Positions 1-7,977 of a DNA stretch of 64,000 nt are shown piece after piece. The position numbers and the translations under genes are program-made. The notes beneath the pieces were generated by a model. It saw only the letters and a list, made by a program, of their open reading frames with translations, was not told the origin of the DNA and ran no database searches. The stretch lies in NCBI RefSeq assembly GCF_047553045.1, contig NZ_CP180208.1:1364001-1428000 (forward strand), read 5' to 3'. The stretch's first letter is position 1, and each line of letters opens with the position of its first letter. Origin of the DNA: Sphingomonas_L flavalba_A (GTDB lineage: Bacteria > Pseudomonadota > Alphaproteobacteria > Sphingomonadales > Sphingomonadaceae).

Positions 1-1890
1 GCGGAACGTTTTGGTGCGCTCGATACCGTCATCGACATCAGCCTGTCGCCCGATGGCAAGCAGATCGCCTATGTGTCGCCGGGGCCGGACCGGTCGATGA
101 TCGTGATGACCGCCGACATCGCCACCGGCGCCAGCCATGCCGTCACCCAGATTGACGCCAAGGTCGGCCATATCGGCTGGTGCGCCTGGTCCGCCGCCGA
201 TCGCCTCGTTTGCCAGCAACGCAGCCAGACCAAGGTCTATGGCGATATCGGCGTCAACTTCACCCGGCTGTTCGCTATCGATCTGGACGGAAAGAACGTG
301 AAGATGCTCGGCCAGCGCAGCAGCGACCGGGCGCTGGGGATCAGCCTGGCCGACGGCAATATCCTCGACTGGGGTACCGGCGACGGCACCGTGCTGATGG
401 CGAAAATGTTCATACCGGAACGGGCGATCGGCACGCTGGTCGCCGAAAAGCGGGACGGGCTGGGCGTGCAGTTGATCAACACCCGCACCTTGCAGGCACG
501 CAATCTGGAAATCGCCAACCGCCAGGCGAGTGGCTACATCTCGGACGGGCGCGGCAAAATCCGCATCATGTGGGCCAACCGCTATGACACGCTTGGCAAC
601 CTGACCGGCGAGACCGAGTATTTCTACCGCAAGTCCGGCAGCAATAGCTGGGCGACTTTTTCGCGGTCCGATAGAAATGGCGAGAACGCATTCGTGCCGA
701 TCGCTGTGGATGCGGAATGCGACTGCGCTTACGCAACCCGGCGCAGCAAGGGGCGCCGGGCGCTTTACAGCGTCGCCCTGAACGATACGCTCGACGCCAA
801 ACAGGTCTTCTCCCACGCCGATGTCGACGTGGACGATGTCGTGCGGATCGGCCGGCGCGGTCGGGTGATCGGTGCGAGCTACGTTACAGAGGAACGGCAC
901 GCCACATATTTCGACAAGGAATATGGCGCGCTGGCCGAAGCGCTGACCAAGGCGTTGCCCGGCCAGCGGCTGATCGGCTTCGTCGATGCCAGCGCCGACG
1001 AGAAGCAGTTGCTGATCCTGGCGACCAGCGATGTCGACCCCGGCCGCTATTACCTGTTCGACCGGACCAGCAAGACGCTGGCGGAGGTGTTGCTCCGCCG
1101 CCCGCCGTTGGAAAAGGTGCAGCTCGCCAATGTGCGGGCGGTCAATTACCGCGCTGACGACGGGACGATGGTGCCCGCCTATCTGACCCTGCCGGTGAAC
1201 GGTGCCGCTAAGGGCCTGCCGACGCTGGTGATGCCGCATGGCGGCCCGGCGTCGCGCGACGAATGGGGGTTCGACTGGCTGGCGCAGTATTTCGCCCAGC
1301 GGGGATGGGCGGTGCTCCAGCCCAATTTCCGCGGTTCCAGCGGCTATGGGCAGGCGTGGTTCCAGGATAACGGGTTCCAGTCCTGGCGCCGCGCGATCGG
1401 CGACGTCACGTCGGCCGGAAAATGGCTGGTCAGCGAGGGCATTGCCGATCCGCGTCACCTCGCCATTCTCGGCTGGTCCTACGGCGGCTATGCCGCGTTG
1501 CAGGCGCAGGTCGTCGCGCCTGACCTGTTCAAGGCGGCGGTGGCGATTGCTCCAGTCACCGACCTTGCGATGCTGAAGGCGGAATCGAAGCGTTTCACCA
1601 ATGCGGAAATCGTCGCCCGCTATATCGGTTCCGGCGCGCATATCGACGAGGGCTCACCCGCCCGCCATGCCGACGCATTCAAGGCGCCGGTGCTGATGTT
1701 CCACGGCAGTGAAGACCTGAATGTCGACGCGACCGAATCGAAGGAGATGGACCGGGCGCTGCGCAAGGCCGGCAAGGCCAGCACGCTGGTTATCTATGAC
1801 GGCCTCGACCACCAGCTTCGCGATTCGAAGGCGCGGATCGACATGCTGCTGAAAAGCGATGCGTTCCTGCGCGGCAGCGTCGGGCTGTAA
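1..1890 (+). CDS. S9 family prolyl oligopeptidase-like peptidase (5' truncated by window edge)
   Basis: Serine peptidase of the prolyl oligopeptidase/acylaminoacyl peptidase family (S9), which cleaves short peptides. The frame is open from base 1, so the true start and any signal peptide lie outside the window; 629 residues are visible. The N-terminal two thirds match the variable beta-propeller region. The alpha/beta hydrolase domain follows, with the nucleophile in GWSYGGYAAL (Ser about residue 493), the acid in FHGSEDLNV (Asp about 572) and His about 604 in GLDHQL, in the expected order and spacing. A GTG at 73 could be taken for a start, but the coding sequence AERFGALDTVIDISLSPDGK continues upstream of it. 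It converges on rpsD across a shared terminator. Confidence 0.9.
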   Translation, partial: AERFGALDTVIDISLSPDGKQIAYVSPGPDRSMIVMTADIATGASHAVTQIDAKVGHIGWCAWSAADRLVCQQRSQTKVYGDIGVNFTRLFAIDLDGKNVKMLGQRSSDRALGISLADGNILDWGTGDGTVLMAKMFIPERAIGTLVAEKRDGLGVQLINTRTLQARNLEIANRQASGYISDGRGKIRIMWANRYDTLGNLTGETEYFYRKSGSNSWATFSRSDRNGENAFVPIAVDAECDCAYATRRSKGRRALYSVALNDTLDAKQVFSHADVDVDDVVRIGRRGRVIGASYVTEERHATYFDKEYGALAEALTKALPGQRLIGFVDASADEKQLLILATSDVDPGRYYLFDRTSKTLAEVLLRRPPLEKVQLANVRAVNYRADDGTMVPAYLTLPVNGAAKGLPTLVMPHGGPASRDEWGFDWLAQYFAQRGWAVLQPNFRGSSGYGQAWFQDNGFQSWRRAIGDVTSAGKWLVSEGIADPRHLAILGWSYGGYAALQAQVVAPDLFKAAVAIAPVTDLAMLKAESKRFTNAEIVARYIGSGAHIDEGSPARHADAFKAPVLMFHGSEDLNVDATESKEMDRALRKAGKASTLVIYDGLDHQLRDSKARIDMLLKSDAFLRGSVGL

Positions 1891-1894
1891 AACA

Positions 1895-1931
1895 AAAATG
1901 GGGCGGCACCGTTGCCGGGCCTCCCCATTTT
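1895..1931. terminator. bidirectional Rho-independent terminator between the S9 peptidase gene and rpsD
   Basis: Outer arms AAAATGGGG (1895-1903) and CCCCATTTT (1923-1931) are perfectly complementary, and an inner pair CGGCA/TGCCG (1904-1908, 1913-1917) extends the stem. The flanking A and T runs let it act in both directions between two convergent genes. Confidence 0.8.
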
Positions 1932-1950
1932 GAAAGCGTGATCCGACCGA

Positions 1951-2565
1951 TCAGCGCGAATAGAATTCGACGACCAGGTTCGGCTCCATCTTCACCGGGT
2001 AAGGCACCTCGTCCAGCGTGGGCACGCGGGTGAAGGTGATCTTGGCGGCGCCGTCCGGGGCGACGTAATCGGGAATGTCGCGCTCGGCCAGGCTCTGCGC
2101 CTCCAGAACCAGCGCCATTTCCTGCGCCTTCTTGCCCAGCGTCACTTCGTCGCCCGGCTTTACCAGCCGCGACGCGATGTTGCACTTCACGCCGTTGACC
2201 AGAATGTGGCCGTGGCTGACGAGCTGGCGGGCGGCAAACACCGTCGGCGCGAACTTGGCGCGGTAGACGATCGCGTCCAGCCGGCGTTCCAGCAGGCCGA
2301 TCAGGTTCTGCGAGGTGTCGCCCTTCATTCGGGCGGCTTCGACATAAGCCTTCTTGAATTGCTTCTCGGTGACGTCGCCGTAATAGCCCTTCAGCTTCTG
2401 CTTGGCGCGCAGCTGAATGCCGTAATCCGACACCTTGCCCTTGCGGCGCTGCCCGTGCTGGCCGGGGCCATATTCGCGCTTGTTGACCGGGGACTTCGGA
2501 CGGCCCCAGATGTTCTCGCCCATGCGGCGATCGAGCTTGTACTTGGCGCTGCTGCGCTTCGACAT
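1951..2565 (-). CDS. rpsD: 30S ribosomal protein S4
   Basis: Primary 16S rRNA-binding protein of the small subunit, 204 residues, the normal size for the family. The sequence begins MSKRSSAKYKLDRRMGENIW and holds the S4 RNA-binding domain (about residues 95-155, with RRLDAIVYRAKFA and VNGVKCNIASRLVKPGD). The start at 2565 is preferred over an ATG nine codons upstream because GGAAAG lies just before it and S4 proteins begin near MSKR. It is monocistronic here, divergent from the chorismate mutase gene and convergent with the peptidase. In many bacteria S4 represses its own mRNA; no such leader structure was identified. Confidence 0.98.
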   Translation of the reverse strand: MSKRSSAKYKLDRRMGENIWGRPKSPVNKREYGPGQHGQRRKGKVSDYGIQLRAKQKLKGYYGDVTEKQFKKAYVEAARMKGDTSQNLIGLLERRLDAIVYRAKFAPTVFAARQLVSHGHILVNGVKCNIASRLVKPGDEVTLGKKAQEMALVLEAQSLAERDIPDYVAPDGAAKITFTRVPTLDEVPYPVKMEPNLVVEFYSR

Positions 2566-2760
2566 CAGTCTTTCCTTTGCAATTGCCAACAACCCCCGCC
2601 AAAACGGCGGAATTCCCGGTCATCGCTCTGCTTGTCCATTGGATGGGGCAGGGCCGCCGCTTCACCGGGGTGCGGGGCCATTGCGAAGGCGGGCGACTAG
2701 CGGGCAGACGCCCTCAAGTCAAGTTGTGGACAGCGCCGCGCCACGGACTATGACGCGCGC

Positions 2761-3069
2761 ATGGACGAAACCGTAAAGGCGCCGGAGGACTGCGCCACCA
2801 TGCTGGACGTGCGCGCCGGGGTCGATGCCGTCGACCGCGCGTTGATGCGCCTGATTGCCACCCGCTTCGGCTATATGGACGCGGCGGCGCGGATCAAGCC
2901 GGACCGCGCCGCCGTCCGCGACGAACCGCGCAAGGCCCAGGTCATCGCCAACGCCCGCCGCTCGGCCGCCGCCGCCGGCGTGCCGGAAGATGTGGCCGCC
3001 GGCCTGTGGGACTGGCTGGTCGAGGCATCAATCGCCTATGAGTTCGAGGCGTTCGACCGGAAGATGTGA
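2761..3069 (+). CDS. chorismate mutase, AroQ class
   Basis: A 102-residue, all-helical AroQ-type chorismate mutase converting chorismate to prephenate for Phe/Tyr synthesis (the related PchB proteins also have isochorismate-pyruvate lyase activity). The family pattern is visible: an N-terminal helix with DVRAGVDAVDRALMRLIATR, then AARIKPDRAAVRDEPRKAQV, then a C-terminal helix ending LVEASIAYEFEAFDR. No fused prephenate dehydratase or dehydrogenase domain is present. It stands alone, divergent from rpsD, and its 3' end abuts a cluster of short inverted repeats. Whether it is aromatic-pathway AroQ or PchB-like cannot be settled from sequence inspection. Confidence 0.85.
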   Translation: MDETVKAPEDCATMLDVRAGVDAVDRALMRLIATRFGYMDAAARIKPDRAAVRDEPRKAQVIANARRSAAAAGVPEDVAAGLWDWLVEASIAYEFEAFDRKM

Positions 3070-3086
3070 GGGCGGGGGGCGTTGTG

Positions 3087-3193
3087 CGTCCCTCGACTAC
3101 GCTCGGGATGGCCCCTCGACTACGCTCGGGATGGACGGGGGTTAAAATGTGGGTGCTTCCCCTCTCCGTCCATCCGAGCGAAGTCGAGGGACG
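3087..3193. repeat. cluster of three REP-like units (two direct, one inverted)
   Basis: Three copies of a roughly 25-base unit, CCCTCGACTACGCTCGGGAT and close variants, lie between the chorismate mutase gene and the methyltransferase gene. Two are on plus (3087-3111 and 3112-3136) and one is on minus (3168-3193, with one base missing and one changed). The second and third face each other and can fold into a long stem with a loop of about 31 bases, which may also end transcription from both convergent genes. Confidence 0.8.
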
Positions 3194-3228
3194 CAGTAAG
3201 GGCGGGGCACCAAAACCTTGATCCGCCC

Positions 3229-4488
3229 CTACCGCCGCCGTGGCCGGGCCAGCGCGCTCAGCACCCCGCGCAGGGTGCGGACCTCCAGGCTGTTCCAGCC
3301 GGGCTTGGTCAAAAGGGTGCGCAAGGTCAGCCGGGTCGCCGGTGCGCGGTCCGGCGGGTAGAAATAGCCGGCCGGCTCCAGCAGCGCCTCCAGGGAGGCG
3401 ATCAGGCCGTCCAGCTCCGCCTGCGGCGCCGGGGGCAGCAGCGGCGTCTCGGTCGGGCTGGCCAGCGCCTCGCCCTTCGACCATTCATAGCAGATCAGGT
3501 TGACCGCCTGCGCCAGGTTGAGCGAGCCGAATTGCGGGTTGATCGGCACGGTGACGATCGTCCGCGCCAGTGCCACGTCCTCCGTCTCCAGCCCCGATCG
3601 CTCCGGCCCGAACAGGATGGCGGATCGCCCGCTGGCGCCGTGGATCGCATCCGCCGCCTGCGCCGGCGTCAGCACCGGCTTGGTGACGCCGCGCTTGCGC
3701 ACCGTCGTCGCATGGACATGCGCGCAATCGGCAACCGCCTCTGCGACCGTGTCGAACACGCGCGCCCGTTCCAGCACGACATCCGCCCCGCTTGCCGCCG
3801 GCCCGGCATCCGGGTTCGGCCAGCCGTCGCGCGGCGCGACCAGCCGCATCTCGGTCAGCCCGAAATTCAACATCGCCCGCGCCGCCTTGCCGATGTTCAC
3901 GCCCAGTTGCGGGCGGACCAGCACGACGACGGGCTGGGTGGGGGCGGGCTCCGTGCGCTCCTGATCCGCTTGTCCCTCGACTACGCTCGGGATGGGGCCG
4001 CTGTTGTGTTCGGGGTCGTCCCTCGACTGCGCTCGGGATGGACGGGGGAAGGGGGATGCAGGGCGGGGCGCCGGCACATCCCCATTCATATCGCCATCCC
4101 CATCCCTCAATCCGTCCATCCCGAGCGCAGTCGAGGGACGCACCAACGGAGAACGCACCAGCAGGGCCCCCACATCCGACCCATCCGGCACCCCCCGAAC
4201 CCCGCGTTCCCCCGGCGGCACCGCGGCCGCCTTCAATCCGGCCCAATCCCCCCCGATCAGCGCCTCCTTCTTGGCCCGCGACCACCCCTTGATCCGCGCC
4301 TCCGCGGCGCGGGCGTCGTCGCGGGTCTGGAAGGCTTCGCTCCACACCAGCGTCACCGGGCGCCGGGTGGCGGTGTAGCTGCCGGTCGCGCCGCTCTCAT
4401 GCTCGGCGATGCGGTGGTCGAGGGCGTCCGTCTGGCCGGTGTAATAACTGCCGTCGGCACAGCGCAGCATGTAGACGTGGAAGGTCAT
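3229..4488 (-). CDS. GIY-YIG domain fused to a SPOUT (TrmJ/TrmH-type) RNA methyltransferase
   Basis: One open frame of 419 residues with two enzymatic modules. Residues 1 to about 89 are a GIY-YIG domain of the small UPF0213/YhbQ type (VYMLRCADGSYYTGQT, then KGWSRAKKEALI). Residues about 185-419 are a SPOUT 2'-O-methyltransferase of the TrmJ group: VVLVRPQLGVNIGKAARAML, ILFGPERSGL and SLNLAQAVNLICYEW form the knotted SAM site. The linker (about 90-184) is low-complexity and partly encoded by three repeat units. The start at 4488 lies 16 bases after nrdR. The methyltransferase has no start codon close to its N-terminus; the nearest candidate for separate translation is the ATG at 4089. Whether the product is one fused protein or two is open; the repeats probably joined two neighbouring genes. 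Confidence 0.8.
   Translation of the reverse strand: MTFHVYMLRCADGSYYTGQTDALDHRIAEHESGATGSYTATRRPVTLVWSEAFQTRDDARAAEARIKGWSRAKKEALIGGDWAGLKAAAVPPGERGVRGVPDGSDVGALLVRSPLVRPSTALGMDGLRDGDGDMNGDVPAPRPASPFPRPSRAQSRDDPEHNSGPIPSVVEGQADQERTEPAPTQPVVVLVRPQLGVNIGKAARAMLNFGLTEMRLVAPRDGWPNPDAGPAASGADVVLERARVFDTVAEAVADCAHVHATTVRKRGVTKPVLTPAQAADAIHGASGRSAILFGPERSGLETEDVALARTIVTVPINPQFGSLNLAQAVNLICYEWSKGEALASPTETPLLPPAPQAELDGLIASLEALLEPAGYFYPPDRAPATRLTLRTLLTKPGWNSLEVRTLRGVLSALARPRRR
3972..4139. repeat. three REP-like units inside a coding sequence, two forming a perfect 27-base inverted repeat
   Basis: The same repeat as at 3087-3193 occurs at 3972-3995 and 4017-4043 (plus orientation) and at 4113-4139 (minus orientation). 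The last two are exact reverse complements over 27 bases, so the mRNA can form a very stable hairpin with a loop of about 69 bases. All three are translated in frame as part of the linker between the GIY-YIG and methyltransferase domains, giving RPSTALGMDG, PSRAQSRD and IPSVVEGQ. Confidence 0.85.
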
Positions 4489-4504
4489 GGCCGATCCGCA
4501 GCGG

Positions 4505-4969
4505 TCATTCCGGCTCGCCGACGCCGGCGATGGTGCCGGCGAAATCCTCGAAGTCGCGGGCTTCGGTGAAATCCTTGTAGACGCTGGCGAAGCGAATGTA
4601 GGCGACATGGTCGATCGCGTGCAGCCCGTCCATCACCAGCTCGCCGATCCGCTTGGCCGGAACCTCGCCATCACCGGCGGTTTCCAGTTGGCGCTGAATG
4701 CCGGAAACCAGCCGTTCCAGGCGCATCGGTTCGATCGGCCGCTTGCGGCAGGCGATCGAGACGGAACGGGCCAGTTTGTCGCGGTCGAACGGCTCGCGCT
4801 GCCCTTCCGCCTTGACCACGGTCAGTTCGCGGATCTGGACGCGTTCGAAGGTGGTGAAGCGCGCGCCGCAGCCCTCGCACTGGCGCCGTCGGCGAATGGC
4901 GGCGCCGTCCTCGGTCGACCGGCTGTCCTTGACCTGGCTGTCGTCGTGGCCGCAGAACGGGCAGCGCAT
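4505..4969 (-). CDS. nrdR: transcriptional repressor NrdR
   Basis: Zinc- and nucleotide-binding repressor of ribonucleotide reductase genes. The 154 residues contain a zinc ribbon with Cys3, Cys6, Cys31 and Cys34 (MRCPFCGHDD and RRRQCEGCGARFTTFER), then an ATP-cone domain (about residues 49-139, VKAEGQREPFDRDKL onward) that senses ATP/dATP. Length and motifs match the family. It lies 47 bases downstream of glyA and 16 bases upstream of the GIY-YIG/methyltransferase gene, so the three are probably co-transcribed; glyA-nrdR linkage is usual in alphaproteobacteria. Confidence 0.97.
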   Translation of the reverse strand: MRCPFCGHDDSQVKDSRSTEDGAAIRRRRQCEGCGARFTTFERVQIRELTVVKAEGQREPFDRDKLARSVSIACRKRPIEPMRLERLVSGIQRQLETAGDGEVPAKRIGELVMDGLHAIDHVAYIRFASVYKDFTEARDFEDFAGTIAGVGEPE

Positions 4970-5016
4970 CTACGTCGCCTTGCGCGGCGTCCGCCGCTGC
5001 CCGCATGCCGCCATCC

Positions 5017-6330
5017 TTACGCCTCCGGATAGATCGGGAAGCGGGCGCACAACGCGCGAACGCGGTCGTTTACGGCCTTTTCGACCGCCGGGTCACCGGT
5101 CTCACCCTTGGCGCGCAGCCCGTCGAGCACGTCGGCGATCATGTCGCCGATATCGCGGAACTCGGCGACGCCGAAACCGCGGGTGGTGCCGGCGGGCGAT
5201 CCGACGCGGATGCCGCTGGTCTTGACCGGCGGCAGCGGGTCGAACGGGATGCCGTTCTTGTTGCAGGTGATACCGGCGCGCTCCAGCGCCTCGTCGGCGT
5301 CGCGGCCGGTCACGCCCAGCGGCCGCAGGTCGACCAGCGCCAGATGGGTGTCGGTGCCGCCGGCGACCAGATCGGCGCCGCGTTCCTTCAGCCGGCTGGC
5401 CAGCGCCTTCGCATTCTCCAGCACCGCGGCGATGTAGCTCTTGAACGACGGCTGCAGCGCCTCGCCGAACGCCACCGCCTTGGCGGCGACGACGTGCATC
5501 AGCGGCCCGCCCTGAAGGCCGGGGAACACCGCCGAGTTGATCTTCTTGGCTATGCCCTCGTCATCGGTCAGCACCATGCCGCCGCGCGGGCCGCGCAGCG
5601 TCTTGTGGGTGGTGGTGGTGACGATATGGGCGTGGCCGAACGGCGTCGGGTGTAGCCCGGCGGCGACGATGCCGGCGAAATGCGCCATGTCGACCATGAA
5701 CAGCGCGCCGACTTCGTCCGCGATCGCGCGGAAGCGGGCGAAGTCGATATGGCGGGGATAGGCGGAACCGCCGGCGATGATCAGCGTCGGCTTATGCTCC
5801 TTGGCCAGCCGCTCGACCTGGTCGAAATCGATCAGATGATCGTCGGGGCGGACGCCGTACTGGACCGCGTTGAACCATTTGCCGGACAGCGCCGCACGCG
5901 CGCCGTGGGTCAGGTGACCGCCGGCGTCCAGGCTCATGCCGAGGATGGTGTCGCCCGGCTTGGTCAGCGCCAGCATGACCGCGCCGTTGGCCTGCGCGCC
6001 GGAATGCGGCTGGACGTTGGCGAAGCCGCAGCCGAACAGCTGCTTCGCCCGCTCGATCGCCAGCGTCTCGACCTCGTCGGACGGGGCGCAGCCCTGATAG
6101 TAGCGCTTGCCCGGATAGCCCTCGGCATATTTGTTGGTGAAGACGGAGCCTTGCGCCTGCAACACCGCGCGCGACACGATGTTTTCCGACGCGATCAGCT
6201 CGATCTGGTTCTGCTCGCGGTCCAGCTCGTGGGTCATGCCGGCGAAAACGGCGGGGTCCGCTTCCGCCACGCCACGGGTGAAGAAACCGTCCGGCTGGAC
6301 GTCGTTCAGGGTCCTGGGGTTGGTGCTCAT
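5017..6330 (-). CDS. glyA: serine hydroxymethyltransferase
   Basis: PLP enzyme interconverting serine plus tetrahydrofolate with glycine plus 5,10-methylene-tetrahydrofolate, feeding one-carbon units to thymidylate, purines and methionine. The protein has 437 residues. Visible motifs are IELIASENIVSRAVLQAQGS near the N-terminus, KRYYQGC, and the PLP-lysine region VTTTTHKTLRGPRGGM. The true start is ATG 6330, with GAAGGAG upstream; the open frame extends further into the rpiB region but that part is not SHMT. The ATG overlaps the rpiB stop as ATGA, so the two are translationally coupled. Confidence 0.98.
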   Translation of the reverse strand: MSTNPRTLNDVQPDGFFTRGVAEADPAVFAGMTHELDREQNQIELIASENIVSRAVLQAQGSVFTNKYAEGYPGKRYYQGCAPSDEVETLAIERAKQLFGCGFANVQPHSGAQANGAVMLALTKPGDTILGMSLDAGGHLTHGARAALSGKWFNAVQYGVRPDDHLIDFDQVERLAKEHKPTLIIAGGSAYPRHIDFARFRAIADEVGALFMVDMAHFAGIVAAGLHPTPFGHAHIVTTTTHKTLRGPRGGMVLTDDEGIAKKINSAVFPGLQGGPLMHVVAAKAVAFGEALQPSFKSYIAAVLENAKALASRLKERGADLVAGGTDTHLALVDLRPLGVTGRDADEALERAGITCNKNGIPFDPLPPVKTSGIRVGSPAGTTRGFGVAEFRDIGDMIADVLDGLRAKGETGDPAVEKAVNDRVRALCARFPIYPEA

Positions 6331-6785
6331 GCCGGCTCCTTCGCGCTGCTGGGGTGGGTCAGTTTGTCGATGCGGCGCTGGTGGCGACCTCCATCGAATT
6401 CGGTGGAAAGGAAGGCGGTGACGCAGGCCTTGGCCATGTCGATGCCGACCAACCGGCCGCCCATCGCGATGACGTTGGCATCGTTGTGCCGCCGCGCCAG
6501 TTCCGCCGACAGCGGCTCGTCGACCAGCGCGCAGCGGCAGGCCGGGTTGCGATTGACCGCGATCGAAATGCCGATGCCGGACCCGCACAGCGCGATGCCG
6601 ACCGGCGCATCGCCCTTCGCCACCGCCTCGGCCAGGCGATAGCCGAAATCGGGGTAATCGACGGAATCGGGTCCGTTGGTGCCCAGATCCTGCACGGCGT
6701 GCCCTTCCGCGCGCAACCATTCGACCAGTGCGGCCTTCAGCGCATAGGCGGCGTGGTCAGAGGCAATGGCGATCGAACGGGGCAT
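6327..6785 (-). CDS. rpiB: ribose-5-phosphate isomerase B
   Basis: Interconverts ribose-5-phosphate and ribulose-5-phosphate in the pentose phosphate pathway (RpiB/LacAB fold). The 152 residues begin MPRSIAIASDHAAYALK, the typical start, and contain the catalytic-cysteine region GIALCGSGIGISIAVNR and the HNDANVIAMGGR motif. It is the first gene of the rpiB-glyA-nrdR operon, and its stop overlaps the glyA start by four bases. Placement ahead of glyA is frequent in sphingomonads and related orders. Confidence 0.96.
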   Translation of the reverse strand: MPRSIAIASDHAAYALKAALVEWLRAEGHAVQDLGTNGPDSVDYPDFGYRLAEAVAKGDAPVGIALCGSGIGISIAVNRNPACRCALVDEPLSAELARRHNDANVIAMGGRLVGIDMAKACVTAFLSTEFDGGRHQRRIDKLTHPSSAKEPA

Positions 6786-6938
6786 GGCTTTGTGTCCGCG
6801 AATGACTCGGATGGCGGCTCTCTAGGGACTTGCGGCCGCGCACGCCACCTTTGTCAGCACCGGACGGCGTCCGCCATGGCTTTCCCGCCCCGCCCGCCGC
6901 CTGTAGGCTGGGTAACCGTCCGTGGGAGGAAGTTGCCG

Positions 6939-7382
6939 ATGTCGTTCCGTTCCGCCGCGCTGACCACCGTCGCGCTGCTGCTTCTCGCCTGTTCCGGCAA
7001 GGGTCCCGCCGACAACGCCGCCGAGGCCCGTGACCGGTTGCCGCCCGGCAACGCGCTGCCTCCGCCGGAATTCGAGGTGGTGCCGCCAGACGAATCGGCT
7101 AGCCCGACCGATGCGTGGATCGGCAGATGGGCCGGCGTCGAAGGGCTGGTTCTGGATATCGCGTCCGCCGACGCGCCGGGCCGTTACGCCCTGACCGTCA
7201 CCCTGCTTGACGGGACCAGCCGCTATGAGGGCGTCGCCGACGGTAATGTCATCCACTTCACCCGCGCCGGTCGCCCGGAAACGCTGCGTGCCGTGCTGGG
7301 CGAGGAAACCGGCCTCAAATACCTTGCCGGCAAGCATGACTGCCTGATGATCAGAGCGGGCGAAGGCTTCTGCCGCGACTAG
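6939..7382 (+). CDS. small lipoprotein of unknown function
   Basis: A 147-residue predicted lipoprotein: MSFRSAALTTVALLLLAC is a signal peptide with a lipobox ending at Cys18. A proline-rich spacer follows, then a compact domain (about residues 55-147: WIGRWAGVEGLVLDI, YALTVTLLDGTSRYEG, AGKHDCLMIRAGEGFC) that looks like a small beta-barrel with two cysteines near the C-terminus, possibly a disulfide. The start is supported by GGGAGGA eight bases upstream. I cannot assign a function. It is transcribed away from rpiB and is 64 bases ahead of the GNAT gene. Confidence 0.75.
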   Translation: MSFRSAALTTVALLLLACSGKGPADNAAEARDRLPPGNALPPPEFEVVPPDESASPTDAWIGRWAGVEGLVLDIASADAPGRYALTVTLLDGTSRYEGVADGNVIHFTRAGRPETLRAVLGEETGLKYLAGKHDCLMIRAGEGFCRD

Positions 7383-7446
7383 CGGCGGAGGGTCGCCAGC
7401 GCGAGATGATTTCCCTGGCAAGAAAAAAAGCCGATAAACCCTGCGG

Positions 7447-7968
7447 ATGATCGAAACCGACAGGCTTGTTCTCCGCCGTCACGGCGAGGATGATTTCGAC
7501 GCGCTTCACGCACTGTGGAGCGATCCGCTGGTCATCGCCCATGTCGGCGGCGTCCCGCTGGGCCGCGAGCAGGTCTGGCACCGGCTGCTGCGCTACATCG
7601 GCCATTGGGCGGTGCGCGGTTACGGCATGTGGGTGGTCGAAACCCGCGACGGCGCCTTCGTTGGCGATGTCGGCATATTCGAAGGGCGGCGCGGCCTCGG
7701 TCCCCGTTTCGATTCCGCGCCGGAGGTCGGCTGGGTGCTCAGCCCGGCCGCCTGGGGGCGGGGCTATGCGACGGAAGCGGTGCTTGGCGCGCTGGGCTGG
7801 ATAGAGGCGACGCACGGCATCGATCGCACCGTCTGCCTGATCGAGAGCGGCCACCGCCCGTCCATCCATGTCGCCGAACGGGCGGGGTTCGCCCATTACG
7901 ACGCCGCCGAGTACAAGGGCGAGGCAATCGTGCTGATGGAACGCAGGCGCCCGGCGGCGGGCGGCTGA
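7447..7968 (+). CDS. GNAT family N-acetyltransferase (RimJ/RimL type)
   Basis: 173-residue acyl-CoA-dependent acetyltransferase of the RimJ/RimL subgroup (Acetyltransf_3). It opens with MIETDRLVLRRHGEDDFDAL, and the CoA-binding loop is WGRGYATEAVLGALGW at about residues 103-118; NxxS-like IESGHRPSIHVAERAGF follows. The substrate cannot be inferred: relatives acetylate ribosomal protein N-termini, antibiotics or small amines. It converges with hemA, ten bases away. Confidence 0.88.
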   Translation: MIETDRLVLRRHGEDDFDALHALWSDPLVIAHVGGVPLGREQVWHRLLRYIGHWAVRGYGMWVVETRDGAFVGDVGIFEGRRGLGPRFDSAPEVGWVLSPAAWGRGYATEAVLGALGWIEATHGIDRTVCLIESGHRPSIHVAERAGFAHYDAAEYKGEAIVLMERRRPAAGG

Positions 7969-7977
7969 GCGCGCGGT

